DNA from: Dimorphilus gyrociliatus
Lineage: Eukaryota > Annelida > Polychaeta > Dinophilidae
NCBI GenBank assembly: GCA_904063045.1
Contig: CAJFCJ010000005.1
Coordinates: forward strand, 1,333,167-1,397,166
Direction of reading: 5' to 3'
DNA: 64,000 bases
The position numbers and the translations under genes were made by a program. This document shows, one piece after another, positions 25,466 through 40,817 of this stretch (position 1 is its first letter; the number at the start of each line of letters is the position of its first letter). The notes below the pieces were generated by a model that was not told the DNA's origin, did no database searches, and saw nothing but the letters and a program-made list of their open reading frames with translations.

Positions 25466-25679
25466 TTTTGCAAAGAATATGATGAGTTTTCGGACAAATT
25501 AAATCCAAACACACGTGCTGGTTGACCAATATGGCGGAAAGGAAGTCTTTCGGTAGGGAATCGTAGATCGAATTTTCGATATTATTCTATGGCGATATAT
25601 CGATATCGGTATTATTCGATATATTTTGAGCACTTCCTGTACGCAAAATCCCCTGGTTTAGATTGTCTCCCTAAAGGTC
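25466..25679. promoter_or_regulatory. Shared promoter RPS21 / DECR1
   Basis: A 214-bp gap between divergent start codons. It has CCAATATGGCGGAAAGGAAG near 25530 (overlapping CCAAT, YY1-like ATGGCGG and ETS-like GGAA elements). A cluster of about five CGATA/TATCG motifs, including ATATATCGATATCG, follows at about 25577-25622. Confidence 0.5.
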
Positions 25680-26802
<1,123 letters not shown>

Positions 26803-28420
26803 ATCTTAAATAATTATGTTCAATAAAAATGTTCTCAAAGAATAACAAATATTTTGCATCACAACACCATTTGAATTGGACTACCGAATATGGCTTAAAT
26901 TTGAAACTTACACATATAGTGATATACTTATACTGTATATGAAATTTAACAAATTATTCATTCTGAATATTACTGTCAGTGATTATTAGGTGAGTTGAAC
27001 CCAAAGCAATGGTTATTTGAGGTGACATTTTACTTGGGAAGCTATTGGATAGATAAATGGAATACAATAAAATAGCTGACTATATGCTTATATTTTAGTT
27101 CTGGAATAATAAATCAATGGATATATTTAGATGTCCCAAAAATAAGTCAAAAATTTATACAATGAAACAGTGTAAGTGATAAAGTATATGAAAATGTGTA
27201 TATGAGTAAGGTATATTATCCGACATTACATTTTTAGGCATCAATTGAGAATTTCCATTCTAAAATACATAAGATCCATTTCAAAAACATCTTGCAACAT
27301 AACTATAAACGATATGCCTATTACTTGGCCCAACTCTATGCACGACTTAAGAGGACAACGGGACAACGGGAGACCAGCAGAAACTTGCTATGCCATATAA
27401 GAGAAAAGCTATAATAGAATACAGTAATGAGAAAATAAATAATCTTCTCAGTGAAATTCAAAGAGTGATTATAATGAGTTCATTGACATATATTCAGCCC
27501 TAATATACTTAATAAAGTTTAGAAGGAATAAGAAATAGAGAGAAAGTCTTCAAGGATTCATCAATATTACAATATTTGACTTATAAACTGCCTATTCCGT
27601 AATAGAAGACAATTAAAAATATATTACCTTACAAACAGTGTGTCAAGCAAATAGTATAGACAATATATAAATTATAATATGTATAATATTTTTTGTTTTC
27701 ATCACTTTCAAAATATATCACGAATGTGAAGTACTATCTTAACCATTTAAAATTTATTAACCTGTTACCCAACATCCCTTATTAACTATTCTAAGGGTAT
27801 CCAGAACTCAGCTTTTGTTTCGATGAATAAATGAGAAAACTTTTCAATATAAAAGATTATAAAGTTTTTGTTCGCTTTTGACTAGGATTGTATTTATAGC
27901 TATGATTGTATAACCATGTTCTACCAATAATTACAATTAAATGTCCAATCTTTGCGATTAATGCTAAACGATCTTCCAGCATTGATATTCAATTTGATCT
28001 TGAAAGAGTTCTTGGTCAAAATTGCCATCTCAAATTGGGGAATTCTAGTTCAGTTTAAAGTGAATATGTTAGTATTTTATGAGAAAAGTATAATCATATT
28101 TCCAAAATTTACGGCAGACGAATTTAAAACAGGACTCATATCAAAAGCAAGATAATAATACAGGATTATAGTTAAAATGATAAGTACAATAACATTTTAA
28201 ATAAAATATTAATTTTATTTTTTATTATTTTTAAAATTTGCTAATTTTTACTTGTTTTTATGCTTAAGTTTACACTTTAATCAATGAATTGACTTCTTTT
28301 GATGAAATCTTTGGAAAAGCTTTACAAAAATCGAAAATATTGCTACTCGAAGTGAAAAAGCCACTATATTTTCGAAAATCAATCATTTTACCTCTAAATT
28401 TATGCATTTGCAGTATATCG
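26803..28420. other. Intergenic, no gene seen
   Basis: Contains the DECR1 3' flank (AATAAA near 26822). The rest is AT-rich with only short frames, some starting at TTG; no splice-supported coding segment was found. Confidence 0.5.
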
Positions 28421-31400
28421 ATGAGAATCGAACGCGCTCAGCATTTTAGGTCGAATGCTATGAATTTTTTAAATTTAGATGAATCCGAGCAGTTGAGAGG
28501 AGGTAATAATGCTCTTGAAGAAGTCTCGATGGAGAGGAGTAAGGTTACTGTCAGCCCAAGAGCTAAATTCACCAGGTAATACTAGAATAACTTTTAAAGT
28601 AATAAGGTATATTGGTAGAAAACTAATATCCTATTAAGAATAAAAATTTATTTAATTCAACTTTAATCAGAATCACTTCAAGAAATCCTTATTTAAAATA
28701 TAGGAAGAGTTAAGTATAATCTGTTTAAACATACTTAAGGAATGAAGGAGGTCATAGACAAACTACTTTCTGAAAGGATTTTTTGAGTAAATTTTTTGTT
28801 TGATATACACATTCAAGAGCGGAAAGGGTTTGAACTAGTTACTAGTCGAACAGTTCATTCAATTTTAAAACAAGGATTCAAAGAATTGAAATATGTCTGG
28901 AACAAAAAGTGGAAAGTTTATTAAGTAAGTTTCTGTAATCATTATTATGTAAGCAATATGATTCATTCAGAATGATTGACAATATAAACAATATTCAAAG
29001 AATTTAAAAGCACTACAAACTGTCGATTTTTCGAAAGTGATACCAGATGGTGTTAGTGTACAAAGAGTATTTGGATAATTCAGATTTTAGCATGAACATT
29101 GTCTTGATTCTTTTTTTATAAAAATAATTTAGATGTAAAACCAAAGATATAATTGTAATGTTTGATTTACAAAATATTTAAAAGGTTATCGACTATCGGT
29201 AACTACCTTTCATCATCTTGTCAGGAAACGGACGTATGGAATCGAATTCCGCGTTGTTTACTAACAAACCTTATTATTGAATGCAAACTTGAAAAACCAC
29301 TTTAGTTGTCCTGCAGAGTTCGAACGCTTTTATTGTTCGAGTGTTAACGGTGGATAAATAATTCGAAGATTGTGATAGAATAACAACTGGAAGACATATT
29401 TCCATTGAATAGTGTTAAATAGTCGATTCTCATTAGGAGTTACTTGTCAATATAGTATGGATCCAGAGTCATCGAATTGTTCAGAAGTGTATCGGATTAG
29501 CTCAGCTTCTTTGGTTGAGAATTGCGGGATGTCAACGAGAACATCTAGTAACGCCTCTAATATGTCTACAACACTAGTATCGTTCGTATATACTGATACA
29601 TTCAATATTTAAAACTTCGCTACAGAGAGAAATAGTGAGCAGTGTAAGATCGCATGGCGTTTGATTCATCTTTTTAAATTTGTTTGTCAGACATCATTAA
29701 AACACAATTTTTTGTCGGCTTATTTATTATTTAATAGTAAACTTTGCCAAGTAATTATATTTATCGTTTATATCATTATTTTAATTTTTGGTTTAACATT
29801 TCATTAACTAAATCTTTTACCTAAATAAGTGTTCTATTGCTGAATTTTAATTGCAATAAGCAAATTCAAAAAATTTTTCCAATAAGCTATTTCAAAGCTT
29901 GTTGTATATTTATAGAAATAACATTGTATGTATGAAAAGAAAAATTAGCTCATTTAACAATTTTTGTGATAAAATATTTCTCTTTTAATAATAATTACAA
30001 TTCCATTAAACCGAAAATTGCGCCTTTTTTCAGTCGTTCATATGGCAACGCTGTAAAACTACGCTAATCGAAAATTTCCTTAAAGTATAAATTAATCGCT
30101 GCATATTTTAAAATAAATTTTTCTCTAAAGACAAAAATGAATAAAAATGAATAAAAGTCATGTCTTTGTCATAAAATCTTAAGCTAGAGAAAGTCAAGTA
30201 ATGAACTATTTTGTTTTTACTGGCGGAGTAATTTAGAAGTTATACGTTGTTACATTTCAAGCTGATATTTTAGTAATAAATTTACGAAATTCTTTGTTAA
30301 TATAAATAAGTTTAGAATGTGTACTTGATTGAAAGTATGTAATTTGAGTATATCTTTTCTAGTTTGGCAAAACGAGTACGAATGGGGAAAAAGATTGAAA
30401 AAGCTTTAGGTAAAGATAAGAACTCAATTCAAGGATCAGTGGACGATGCCGACAAGCCTCCAGGTATGTTTGGTTGCTTCTGTAATGTTAATGATTAAAA
30501 TGATTGATTTTGAAGTGCATTTACTTTTAAATGTTTTAGACAGCAGTAGTGAGTTTTATTTTCTTTTTTAAATTCGTCACATTTCTCACTAAAATAAACT
30601 AATGGTGTGACTTTCTCTCATTTTTTTCAGCCCTTACTTATTACTTTTCCCAGTATCAATTTTATTTTGATTTTTTCTTTTATAGATGTTTTGATGTTCA
30701 TTTTATTTACAAAATCTAGTTGAAAATCAAATTATTCCTCAATCGTATTTTCATTAGAATCTTTATACTTTTCAGAACCTTATGTTTGTAAAGGGCATTT
30801 TGTGGATGATTTTACCGAGCTTTGTAAGAGAAACAACATGGAAAGAATCCCTCCCGTAATTCTGAGACCCAAGCGTCCACCATCTCCAAATTCTGCACCT
30901 CCACCGGAAGAGAAACATAAGGGTTCGAAAAAAGATACGAAAAGAGCCCAACAGGAAGCACAAATGTTAGAAACTGAACCTGAACCAGAAGTTGATGAGT
31001 TTGGAGGTCTTGTCTTTGTTTATTTATAAAGTTTGATCTATTTAACAAATTTCTTCTTACCAGATCCTCTCCCTAAAACATTCTTAGTGAAAAACAAATT
31101 CGAATACTTCAAGCCATGTATTCAAACTGAAATGGATCATCCCGATAAGCAGGATACAGTGACTAGTATTTTCATTAGGGGCTGGAAACTTGATGTGGAA
31201 ATGCTCAGAATTCTAAAAGAGTGCTGGATGAAACTTGAAAAACTTCATACTATAAAGTAAGTTTTTTAAAAATTCCTTAGAAAATGTATTATCTTTAAAA
31301 TTCATTATTGTAGTTTATGGAATTCTGGCTTAAATGGACAAACCGTAGAAACATTAGCTTCTTTTCTGCTTGATTGTACAAATATTAAGTAAGCTTTATT

Positions 31401-33281
31401 GGACTTTGTAAATTATTTGCTTAGTTTTTTATTCGCAGAATTCTTATCTTGGATAATAATCCTGTTAAGGAACAGAATTATGATCTTTTGTTGAGAGAAG
31501 AATCAAAGTAAGTTATAATCATTTTTGTATACTGTAGTTTCAGATATCAAAACTTTTAAAAAACAATGTGAAAATCTAGGAACTTTAAACTTAAGCAAAC
31601 TCATTCTTGATGTTTTTTTATTAGATCAAATTTTATAATATTAATCAATGACAGAATATCTATAGTACATATTATATCCAGTCCTTATAGGGCTTTAGTG
31701 AGTCATATGACTTCGTGAACATTTCTCAACTCCAATTTTCTTAAACACGATTATTAACCAATACATAATGAACTTTTATGTGAAGCACATTAATAAACTA
31801 TTAATTAAAATAAAGTTGGTCAAAATGGATAATTTATAGGAAATAGCAATTAAATATTAAAATGATTAATTTAGAGAGAATTCCTGGTAAAGTTGTAAAT
31901 TTTCCCAGGAATCTGGGAGTTCACTAGAGCATTTTGTTATACTCTGTTAATTGCAGTAAAAAGATTATTATAATAAACACTTTATATTTTGACCAAATTC
32001 TAATATACAGCAATAAAAAACCTTCCAAGTAAGTATAATATATAAAGAGGTTTTTTCCATTCTATTTCGACTACTTAATCTTAATTCTGTCGATAGTGTT
32101 TCATTTGCTTGTTTGTCCTTAATTTATCATTTTAGTTCATACATGATTTATGTATATTGTTTTAACTTTTCAGCATACAACAATTATCTTTGAGGCATTG
32201 TAGCATCAATGACAAGGGTGCAGAAAATCTAGCAAAATCTTTAGGATCATTGCATAAAACAAATAACAAGCTAGTGAGCTTGAACTTAAACGGGAATTTC
32301 ATAACTGATCAAGTAATACAAATAATCACGGCTACAGGATATTTTAAGTAATTATTTTCTAGGGAGCTAGCTCCTTGGCTCGTGCTCTCCGTCTCAACAG
32401 ATGTCTCTTATCTTTATCTCTTGCATACAACCAAATAGGAGATCACGGAGCAACTGCATTTGCTAATGTTATTTCTAAGTTTGAATTGACTCATGAAGAA
32501 ATAGTAGAACGTAGAAAATTACAATCTGAGAAAAGTGAATCTCCCGTAGACTATAGAAGATCAGTAAGTCTTTATGGCCGCTAATTTAATTTGTTCAGCA
32601 ATAATGATTTTAGCCAATGCCGAATGGAAGACGAGGCGAATCCAGAGATAGACCGGGAAGTGTAAGATCTCAAATTAACATTGATAAAGGAGATAAAAAG
32701 AAACAAGGGGGTTCAAAAGGGAAGAAAGTAAGCTGAATTTTAACGACGACCCGCATAAATCATGTACTTAGCATAAAATATGTTTCTACAGGAAAAGGAA
32801 AAAGAAGACGACAAAGGAAAATCAAAAGGAAAAAAAGATGAAAAAACGAAAAAAGGTTTCATATTGTTTTATATCATAGTGAATATATTAAACATTAAAT
32901 TATTATTTAGCCATAGAAAAGGGTGAGATAAGTGTTAATTTTTAGAGGTGTACCCTAAACAGTATAAATTGAAACTTACATCATAAAAGCTGAAATTATT
33001 TAAGCACGCGATGTTTGATGTGATTGGTTGATTCACTTTAAATTTTTAATGTTCTTCTTTGCAGAAACAAAGAAAGGAGGTGATTATTTAGTTATCACGC
33101 AAAGAATTAGTATAGCTACATTTAATTCAAATTAATTTTCCTGAATATACCAGATATCATAACTTAGTTTATCTGCATCTTAAATTTTAAGTTTCTGTTA
33201 ACATAGAGAGAATACTAAGTTCTACCTTCCAAACTGTATAAACGTTTTTAAATTAAACTTTTTACACTTTGTATATATACT

Positions 33282-33322
<41 letters not shown>

Positions 33323-35244
33323 TTACATCAGAGAAAATCATTTTTATAATTAAAAAAATATATGTATACTGCATTGCTATATATAGTCTATATACAATAT
33401 GTGCTTTATTTATTAATTTTTTCTGCATAGATACTAAGGTAGTTTCTCTGCTTATTTTTTTCATAATAGCATCAACTACATCGCAAGGGGGAAGGCAATC
33501 AGCAGGTAAGATTGTTCTTCACTATCATACGGCAATTACAGTTCTACAAAAATTCGTTTTATGGTATAATATTGAGGTTCAATTGTTAGTATCCTACAAT
33601 CTAATACTTATCAAATGAGTAAGCACCCTGTATGAAGTCAGAAGAAGCGAGTTTAAGCTTTCCCTAAATATAGACATAGCACATGATAAATCTTATATCA
33701 TGTTTTATTGCTGCAGGCAGAGTGTAGGTATTTTAAGTTTTGTATTTTGCTCCTTTTAAATACTTCTGCCTGACATTATCACTTATTCAATCATTACTTT
33801 CAAACAAACACATCGAAAAAGTGTTTAACAATTGGTGAAGTTTTTACTTGTCCACTCAATAGATAGCTAAAGATGTTTTTATTATTCATTATTTTTACTG
33901 GTCTACATAGCAATACTTGCCATTTTGACGGGTAATTTTCGTGTGTACTGTGTATTTGTACAGTATAAAATTACAGCTTTAAATGTGCTTTTATTTATTC
34001 CATATTTTAACAGCGATTGTTTCGTATATTCGATTATAGTTTTAACTAATAAGCTGCATGCGCATTGTACGTATTTCCCTTGTTAACAAACTCAATGCTT
34101 TACCGCATCTTCCTTTAAGTGTTAGTTTAGCAGTGTTGTACAAATTAGTTATTTAAATTTAACTCTGTTGACAGCTTCAATGGTAGGCGATTCTAAAGGA
34201 AAAGGCAAGGATAAAGGGAAGTCAAAGAAAGGCAAGGGAGATGCTCCTGATGCAGAGGCAAGTACACTCTTTTCTGTGTAGTAAAATTTTTCCACTAGCA
34301 ATTCGATCTCTTATTATAATATAATTATATAATAATTTTTATTATAAAAAAGATAAAACATGCCTAATTATTGAAATGATACATAAATTTAACGCTTTGG
34401 TTCTTTGAAATAAGTTAGAAAGAACGATTTGTAAAATGAAATCCTTACCTTACTTCATTTAATTATTCCGTAAGATTGTTATTTAATAATTTTACTAAAT
34501 CACCGTATTGTGTCATTAAGGATCAATTTCAAAGGCCTGACAGCGTAGCGAAGGTATACTAGGTTATTGTTGTTTCAAACACAATAATACAAAATATATG
34601 GCTTTGAATAGTTTCAGCACACTATTCATATAGTCATATGATTCATTAATAAGATTTTAAACGTAACTTGCTGTTATTATTTTCTGTCTAAATGTTACCA
34701 ATCACTTCCTACCGTCATTATCTCCTGAAAAATTTCAAATTACCCTCAAATTTCAGACACCTGATCATCAAGAAGTCGTAAGTCCCCTTTTAGATGAAAG
34801 TGAACGTCTGGATGGAAAAATACTTTTAGTTGGCAACAGAAACTTGATAAACCTAAATTTATCTCGTGAGTTTCATTTAAAATAATAAGAAAAATTCAAT
34901 TTACTCTTTAATCCTAAAATAGATAATGAAATAACTGAGATTGGTTTGAAGGAGCTAGATAATGCTCTTGGTTTTCAAATATCTCATACAATTTTGGCGG
35001 ACAAAAAATTAGGAAATCAAGGCTTAATGAGATTATGCATCCAGGTAAAACTATTTTTAATTTATATTTAAAATGAGTGTTTACTTTCGTTCAGAAAAAT
35101 AACATACCTTCTGATAACGAGTATGTTCTGAAGATAAAACAAAAAATGATATCTCGTGATCCTTTCTTCAAGCAACAAAAATCGCCAGATGAAGAATCAA
35201 CTGGTCAGAGGTCTGCAAGCAAAGTTTCTGACAAGTCAAAGTGA
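28421..35244 (+). CDS. LRRC71: Leucine-rich repeat-containing protein 71 (ciliary)
   Basis: LRR protein of motile cilia. Exons: 28421-28575 (tentative first), 30363-30463, 30776-31006, 31064-31256, 31314-31388, 31439-31507, 32174-32312, 32363-32563, 32614-32727, 32792-32855, 32911-32922, 33065-33079, 33470-33505, 34175-34257, 34757-34865, 34923-35044, 35095-35244; about 622 aa, phases consistent. Matches to human LRRC71: CKGHFVDDFTELCKRN, SIFIRGWKLDVEMLRIL, NLWNSGLNGQTVETL, QQLSLRHCSINDKGAENL, ARALRLNRCLLSLSLAYNQI, KFELTHEEIVERRKL, a Lys-rich linker, then VVSPLLDESERLDGKILLVGN. The linker is encoded partly by 12- and 15-bp micro-exons and followed by a GC-AG intron (34258-34756). If the first exon is wrong, translation could begin at ATG 30382 (MGKKIEKALG). 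Human protein is 559 aa. Confidence 0.88.
33289..33319. repeat. TA microsatellite in LRRC71 intron
   Basis: Uninterrupted (TA)n of about 30 bp between the 15-bp micro-exon and the next LRRC71 exon. Confidence 0.8.
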
Positions 35245-35493
35245 AAAAGAAAGAGCAAAGAGGAAATTCCAGTAATATATGTTTATTAAACTGAACAGTT
35301 TATGCAAGTTGATGCGAAAAATGAAATTTTTCTAATTCATTTAGTAAAATTCTTTAAAAATCAATGAAATTTTGCAAAGGAGATATGATATACGAGTTAA
35401 ATCAACTATCTACACTTTAATATTTAAATGAACTAATTTATAGGAATATCTTTTGGAATTTTCACAGCAGCTAAAATCTTGGTATAACAGAAC

Positions 35494-37953
35494 TTATACA
35501 CTTTGTAACTGCTTTCGTTTTCTTAGAAAACGACATGGAGATATATACTCTTTTCCAAACTCCTCTCCCTCTTCTAGGGTTTCTGGCAGTTTAGTTCCCA
35601 GGGTCTCCGGTAAAAGTAAGACTATGCTTCCTGCCAACAAGCCACACGAGCCAAAGACAATTAAAGCAATACGTGCACTAAACATTGCAACAAATGGTGC
35701 TAATAAACCGCCTATCCTGGCAAATACTGATCCGAAACCCACGCCTACATTTCGAACAACGGTGGGCATTAATTCAGCAGTGTACATATATGATATTGCA
35801 AATCCTGATGAACCACCTAAAGTTCCAAGTTGAGCCAGAACAATTATTACTATAAAATAGCGTGATGGTAAAATGATAGCCATAAAGCACATGATGGAAG
35901 AGAATAATAATGAAATGGACATAGACAACCTTCTGCCAATTCGATTTAGAACCAAACAAGCTAAAGCAGGACCAATCATATCCATTATACCAGTTAGAGT
36001 TACGCTTACATACGGACTAACTTTCATCTCAGAAGAGGCCAAACTTAAACCATAAAAAGTAAAAGAGCATGTAAACCATTGAAAACAAATATTCATTGTT
36101 TTTTTCCTCATATTAGGAGTTTTAAATAGGTCACGAAAGTCATAATGTCTTCTTTCGTATCCATTTTTTGAATTTTGAACTTCTTGTTCAGCCATTTTTT
36201 CATCCTTGTCAAGGTCTTTTTCTGAATTCTTCAGTGTTTGATATTCAACTAACTTTTCGAGAACTGAATCATCGTATTGTTTCCCGTTCATTGATGAAAT
36301 ATCTTTAAATGTTTTAACTAGTTCGTCAACTTTGTTTACACCTAATAGCCACCTCGGAGATTCATTAAGTAGAAAATAGTAAGAAATAAAAACTAATGGT
36401 GCTAATGAGGTTATAAGCTGTAATTTCCAATAGTTTTTCACAACAAAAGCTAAACCGGCTATTAACGCACAGCTAGATGCAAAGAAAAATTCAAACATCA
36501 TAGCTGTTGGCATTCTATAGTTCTTTCCAATAGGTTCTAGTGCTGCAAAATTATTATCATATTAACTTTTTGAAGAAAAAACTGTTTAAGTACTAACCCC
36601 AAACATATCCAATAGTTAATGTTCCTCCTGTAGAAATACCCACAACTAAACGAGCAAAAGAAAAAGTCCAATAATCTGGAGCGAACGCAGCCACAGTTCC
36701 CGATATACAAAGTAAAATGGTTGCTGATAGATGACCTTTTTTACGTCCAACCTTGTCACTAACTTGTCCAAAAATAAAGGCTCCAAGCAGAAATCCAGTC
36801 ATATAAATAGATTGGGCAGTTGCTCTTAGATAGTTGTTTTGACAAACCAAATTCCACTAAAAAATATTTTGTTAAAGTTTCCTCATTATTACTAAGCAAT
36901 TCATGAGCTTGATACAGGATATCTAAGCCTAATTTTGAAAATATTTTAGTTTCGATTATATTTAAGTAGAAATGTTTGAAGGTTTAAGAGTAAACAGTTA
37001 AAGTTGCAGAAAAGTAAATTTTCCAACATGTCTGTACACATTTTTGTTAGCAATTTTTAACAAAAAGAGTTAATGCGGAGAACTCTAGTACCAATGAAAT
37101 CCCCAGAATATGTAATTGAACTTAATCAATGAAGAAAAACGTTATTGTTTTAAAAATATGTTATGTTTTGCCTTCTTTTAATACCGAAATAATAAAGATT
37201 CTTAATTTCAACCTAAAGTTGATATAAATTTGTCCGATTAGACAACAGAGGTTAAGGACCTTTCGTCAGAATTACATAACTTGTTATTTTACTGCAGACA
37301 TTTAGCAAAAAAATCAAAATATTCGACTTTTGAGTCCAATGACCTATTTTAAGAAGTATCTGTAACTGATGACATAAAATTTGCCGTACTTAAAAAAAAA
37401 TTACAAAAAGAATATTAAGTAGTTTCCTTTACAATTGGAAAGCCTTAATTAAATAAACCTAATAGTAGTTGAGAAATTAATTTTTTATTAACTTGGTTCA
37501 TGTGACACTACAAAAATATAATAATTGATATGATATCGTTTAATGGCCTAGTTTCGAATGAGCAAGTTATCCTACAAAAATTTGTGCATAAAACTTCCAT
37601 TCTATATAACGCTAATTGGAATAAACCAGGTTATGATTTGAAATACACATTTAAGAATAGGCTGGCCAAAAGGATGTTCATCTAACCTCGGTTATCATAT
37701 TTTCTCCATATTCCATGGAATAATTCCATGAGCGACATCTATTTTCGGATCCATTTACTTGCTGTGTACATTTGTCTCTTGAAGAAATATTCCAACCCGG
37801 TTCACTACAAATGAATTCAGGAACAACAGCATGGAAGACATTTATGAGAGCATGAACACTGGTAACTGTTGTCGCTATTCCTAATAGTAAGTAATTGCGT
37901 ATTTGATATTTTCCCCACGCCCCTACCAACTCCAATGCTGATTCAATATCCAT
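35494..37953 (-). CDS. SLC22-family organic cation/carnitine transporter
   Basis: Plasma-membrane major-facilitator transporter for organic ions or zwitterions such as carnitine. Exons 37953-37687, 36856-36598 and 36542-35494; 524 aa, junctions GAG|TGG (phase 0) and G|CA (Ala). Seen: first span (NYLLLGIATTVTSVHALI), a large extracellular loop with Cys and N-glycosylation sequons (NIS, NGS, NYS), EWNLVC, MFS motif GQVSDKVGRKKG, GYVWALEPIGKNYR, LNESPRWLL, the second MFS motif NRIGRR and terminal LLPETLGTKLPETLEE. These are hallmarks of the OCT/OCTN group; the subtype (OCT against OCTN) cannot be fixed. The first intron is 830 bp. It converges with LRRC71; stops are 250 bp apart. Confidence 0.93.
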
Positions 37954-40817
37954 GATTTATTCTCTTCAACAGTGCAGACTGGCGCTGTTCAATTCGGAAA
38001 AAAATATACAGCTTATGATGTTTAAACTAGAGACAGTCTATTATGCTTGTTTCAAGCATGCTCCGGACGTAGAGGTTTGAAGAGTGGATGTCTTCATAAT
38101 CGATTTCGATACGAAGTTCGCCGATAACAAATAAAAGCTTCGAACAAAAAAATCGATTTAGAAAGGTGGAACAAATCACTGGCTTCTTTCTGCTGTAATC
38201 CTTCTCGTATCGCATATGAAGCGATTCAATCGAAATATTATCGGCTATACCCGATTACAAAGCAAGGTTAAGCTGTTGGAAAAAATTTATAACGATGCTT
38301 AATGGTTGACACATTATGAGTAAACTCTAACGCTCTCAGATATTTAAATAAATTGCAACTAACAATTATTTTAATTTTCCTTTTAATTAATTCAACAGTT
38401 TAGGATCTTTAAGAGAGGTCTTGCACAACTAAAATGTATCAAAGGACAGCTTTGTTTTAATTAATTTTTTACTGCTTATTCAACGTTGTTCTATACTTTG
38501 ATTGTAGTATAATCTATTATATTTCAAGTGTCTTTTTCAAGAACATCAATTTCAAGGTCAATGTTATTTAAGGTCTTAAAAATCATACTGCTGTTTCACT
38601 TATTCAAATTTTTTACTTTAAAAATTTAATTCTAGAGGAGGAGATATAGCATAAGTTATTTCCTCAAATGTGACAATTATATGAAATTTATTGTATACTG
38701 TGGACTTAGGTAATTCAAATTTTTATCACTGGATTTAACACTGACCGCTGGACTTACTTATCTTATCTGAAATTGAATCTATAAAAAGAAAAAGCAGTTA
38801 CTTGTCTCTAAAATATATTGAAGTATGAAGAGTTGATTTATAATTATAATACAATTAATGTATTTTTTATAGTTAAAATTAAGTAACAAATGGGTTTTCC
38901 TAAATATAATATGTGAATCATTCATATTTTAATAACAATAATAATTATTGCAAATACCTCGAATAAATTAATAAATTAATTGTAATAATCCGTTCTACAC
39001 TGATTTTCGTAACGATATTATAGTTTCGCTTTTGCTTTATTTTTGTAAAATTGTTAATATGTATTAGTAAAAAATCTCGAAAATATCAGAGAAAATCTCG
39101 CACAATGTATTCAAAATACATTAAAAATATTTAGAATGTGCCCAAAAATTAAGTGATTGGTTGATTTTGTTTTTAAGCAATTTTTTGATTTGATATGTAC
39201 TTTTTTTGAACATTTCCCAGAGTAATTTTTAATCCGATACCTAATATTTGCTGTAGATTATCGTATAATGTTTACAGTATTTGAACATTTGGTACAGTAG
39301 GCAGAATAATGGCTTGAAAAGTATAAAAGATTTCATTATTATTTTAAAGTTTTTCGAGGGAAAAGATGTACGAAATATGTGTAAACAATACTAAAAAAAT
39401 ATTCAGTTGTTTTCTGAATAGTTATATTAACAGTTGTTTCACATCCAGCGCCATCTATACTTGTATCAACAAGCTATTTTAGAACTAGACTTATGAAAAT
39501 ATGCTGTAGCATTCATATTTTTTGAAAGAATAAAGAACGACTTACGCACAAATATTCGGAGGTATCAGGCAAGTTTCGACATCAGCAGAACTAAGTACAA
39601 ATAGATAATATACTTTCTTTATTTTTATAGTTGGTATTATATCCTTAAGGTAGATTAGAAAGAATGTAAAGTAAGATAAATATTTCTCCAAAGAAATAAA
39701 ACAGAAATTTTGTTATTTCTTTCTTATCTTACTATCTATAGTTGAAATATAATGTTATTTTATACGATTATAATTGCTTTAAAATTAATGCTTTTGATTT
39801 TAATTATAAAAAGAGTATTTCTAAGCATTTTGAAAGTGTCATAAAATTTGAAAAGATCCAACTGTTATAAATATTTTCTGAAAAGGATCTGGAAATGCAA
39901 TTTTAGAACAGTTCGATGGAAATAATTATTTACACTAAAAAATAAATTGCTTTCTATTTCGAATGATAAGCTGGCAACAAAAACTTTTGACAAATGACCT
40001 CATCAATGCGGAAAACACTGTAAAGGTGAAAGCCGTAAAGGTTTTTGAAATGTTAAACGTTGGCAATATTCGTAAACATTTCGAAACGTGGGAATTTGTT
40101 GTAAGATATCAACACTATCTAGATCCTTTAATTAACGTGCATAGTTTCTAATATTTAGATAAACAATTAAAGGTGAAATAAATGTATATTTGGGGTAAAT
40201 ATATAATATATTATGTTAACATGGATAATCACCCCTTTATCTTATTAGGGCTACAGAAATTTGAAGTTTAAAACAAGGATTTCTTAACTGATGCGAAATA
40301 CGTCAGACTATGCAAAACACTTTCCAACCAATCATCGCTGAGATTTTCATCTGAGATTAATAGAGGAAAAAAGAAAATCTTCTTCAGTTTGTTCTACGTT
40401 GTTTTTACCCTTGCATCATCAGTAAGTAGAGCATTTTTTTCAGCTACAAGTTCTACAACTAATAATTAAATAATGACTTACAATAAACAAATTTATCTTT
40501 TAATCTATATATTTCAAAATTATAGTAGCAATAAATGCAGTAAGAGTACCTTGTTTACAAAAATCTTCGAAAGCCGTTTTATAGCTTACAGAAGTTTTAC
40601 TACTGCAGTACTCTAGACTGTTTATCTTTTCCGCGCTAGTTTTCTGATAGATTTGGTTTTGGTCGGAATTTCGATGATTTACTACTAGAAGAGCCACTTA
40701 GTTATCATATATACAGTATAATCTCAAATACAAAAACGCGACAACCGAAAGATGGCGCAATACATCTTAATAGATTAATAAATAATTTTTATGAAAATGT
40801 CACAAATTTTACAGAAG
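37954..40817. other. Intergenic, no gene seen
   Basis: An AT-rich 2.9 kb holding the SLC22 promoter (TATCG-rich near 38090-38250) and the start region of the 40.8 kb gene. CTCF-core-like motifs occur at 39448-39456 (minus) and 40750-40758 (plus, 60 bp before an ATG). Short frames at 38027, 39963 and 40500 lack splice or compositional support. Confidence 0.5.

Noticed and set aside
27952-28155. 67-aa plus-strand frame in the DECR1-LRRC71 gap
   Set aside because: TTG start, no splice support, ordinary AT-rich composition.
29300-29360. GTTCGAAC resembling a tRNA B-box
   Set aside because: No A-box or cloverleaf could be drawn around it.
29459-29611. Small ATG ORF of 50 aa, Ser-rich, inside the putative first LRRC71 intron
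   Set aside because: Composition is protein-like, but no donor in the right phase gives a sensible join; might be an alternative first exon. Not enough to call.
33222-33464. 80-aa minus-strand frame with poly-IY
   Set aside because: Produced by translating a TA microsatellite in an LRRC71 intron.
38027-38215. 62-aa minus-strand frame upstream of SLC22
   Set aside because: Lies in the presumed promoter; no splice sites or recognisable motif.
39640-39655. ATATCCTTAAGG, resembling a U12 donor or branch site
   Set aside because: Intergenic, with no exon on either side.
39963-40151. 62-aa ATG ORF
   Set aside because: Single short frame in intergenic AT-rich DNA with no supporting promoter or partner exon.
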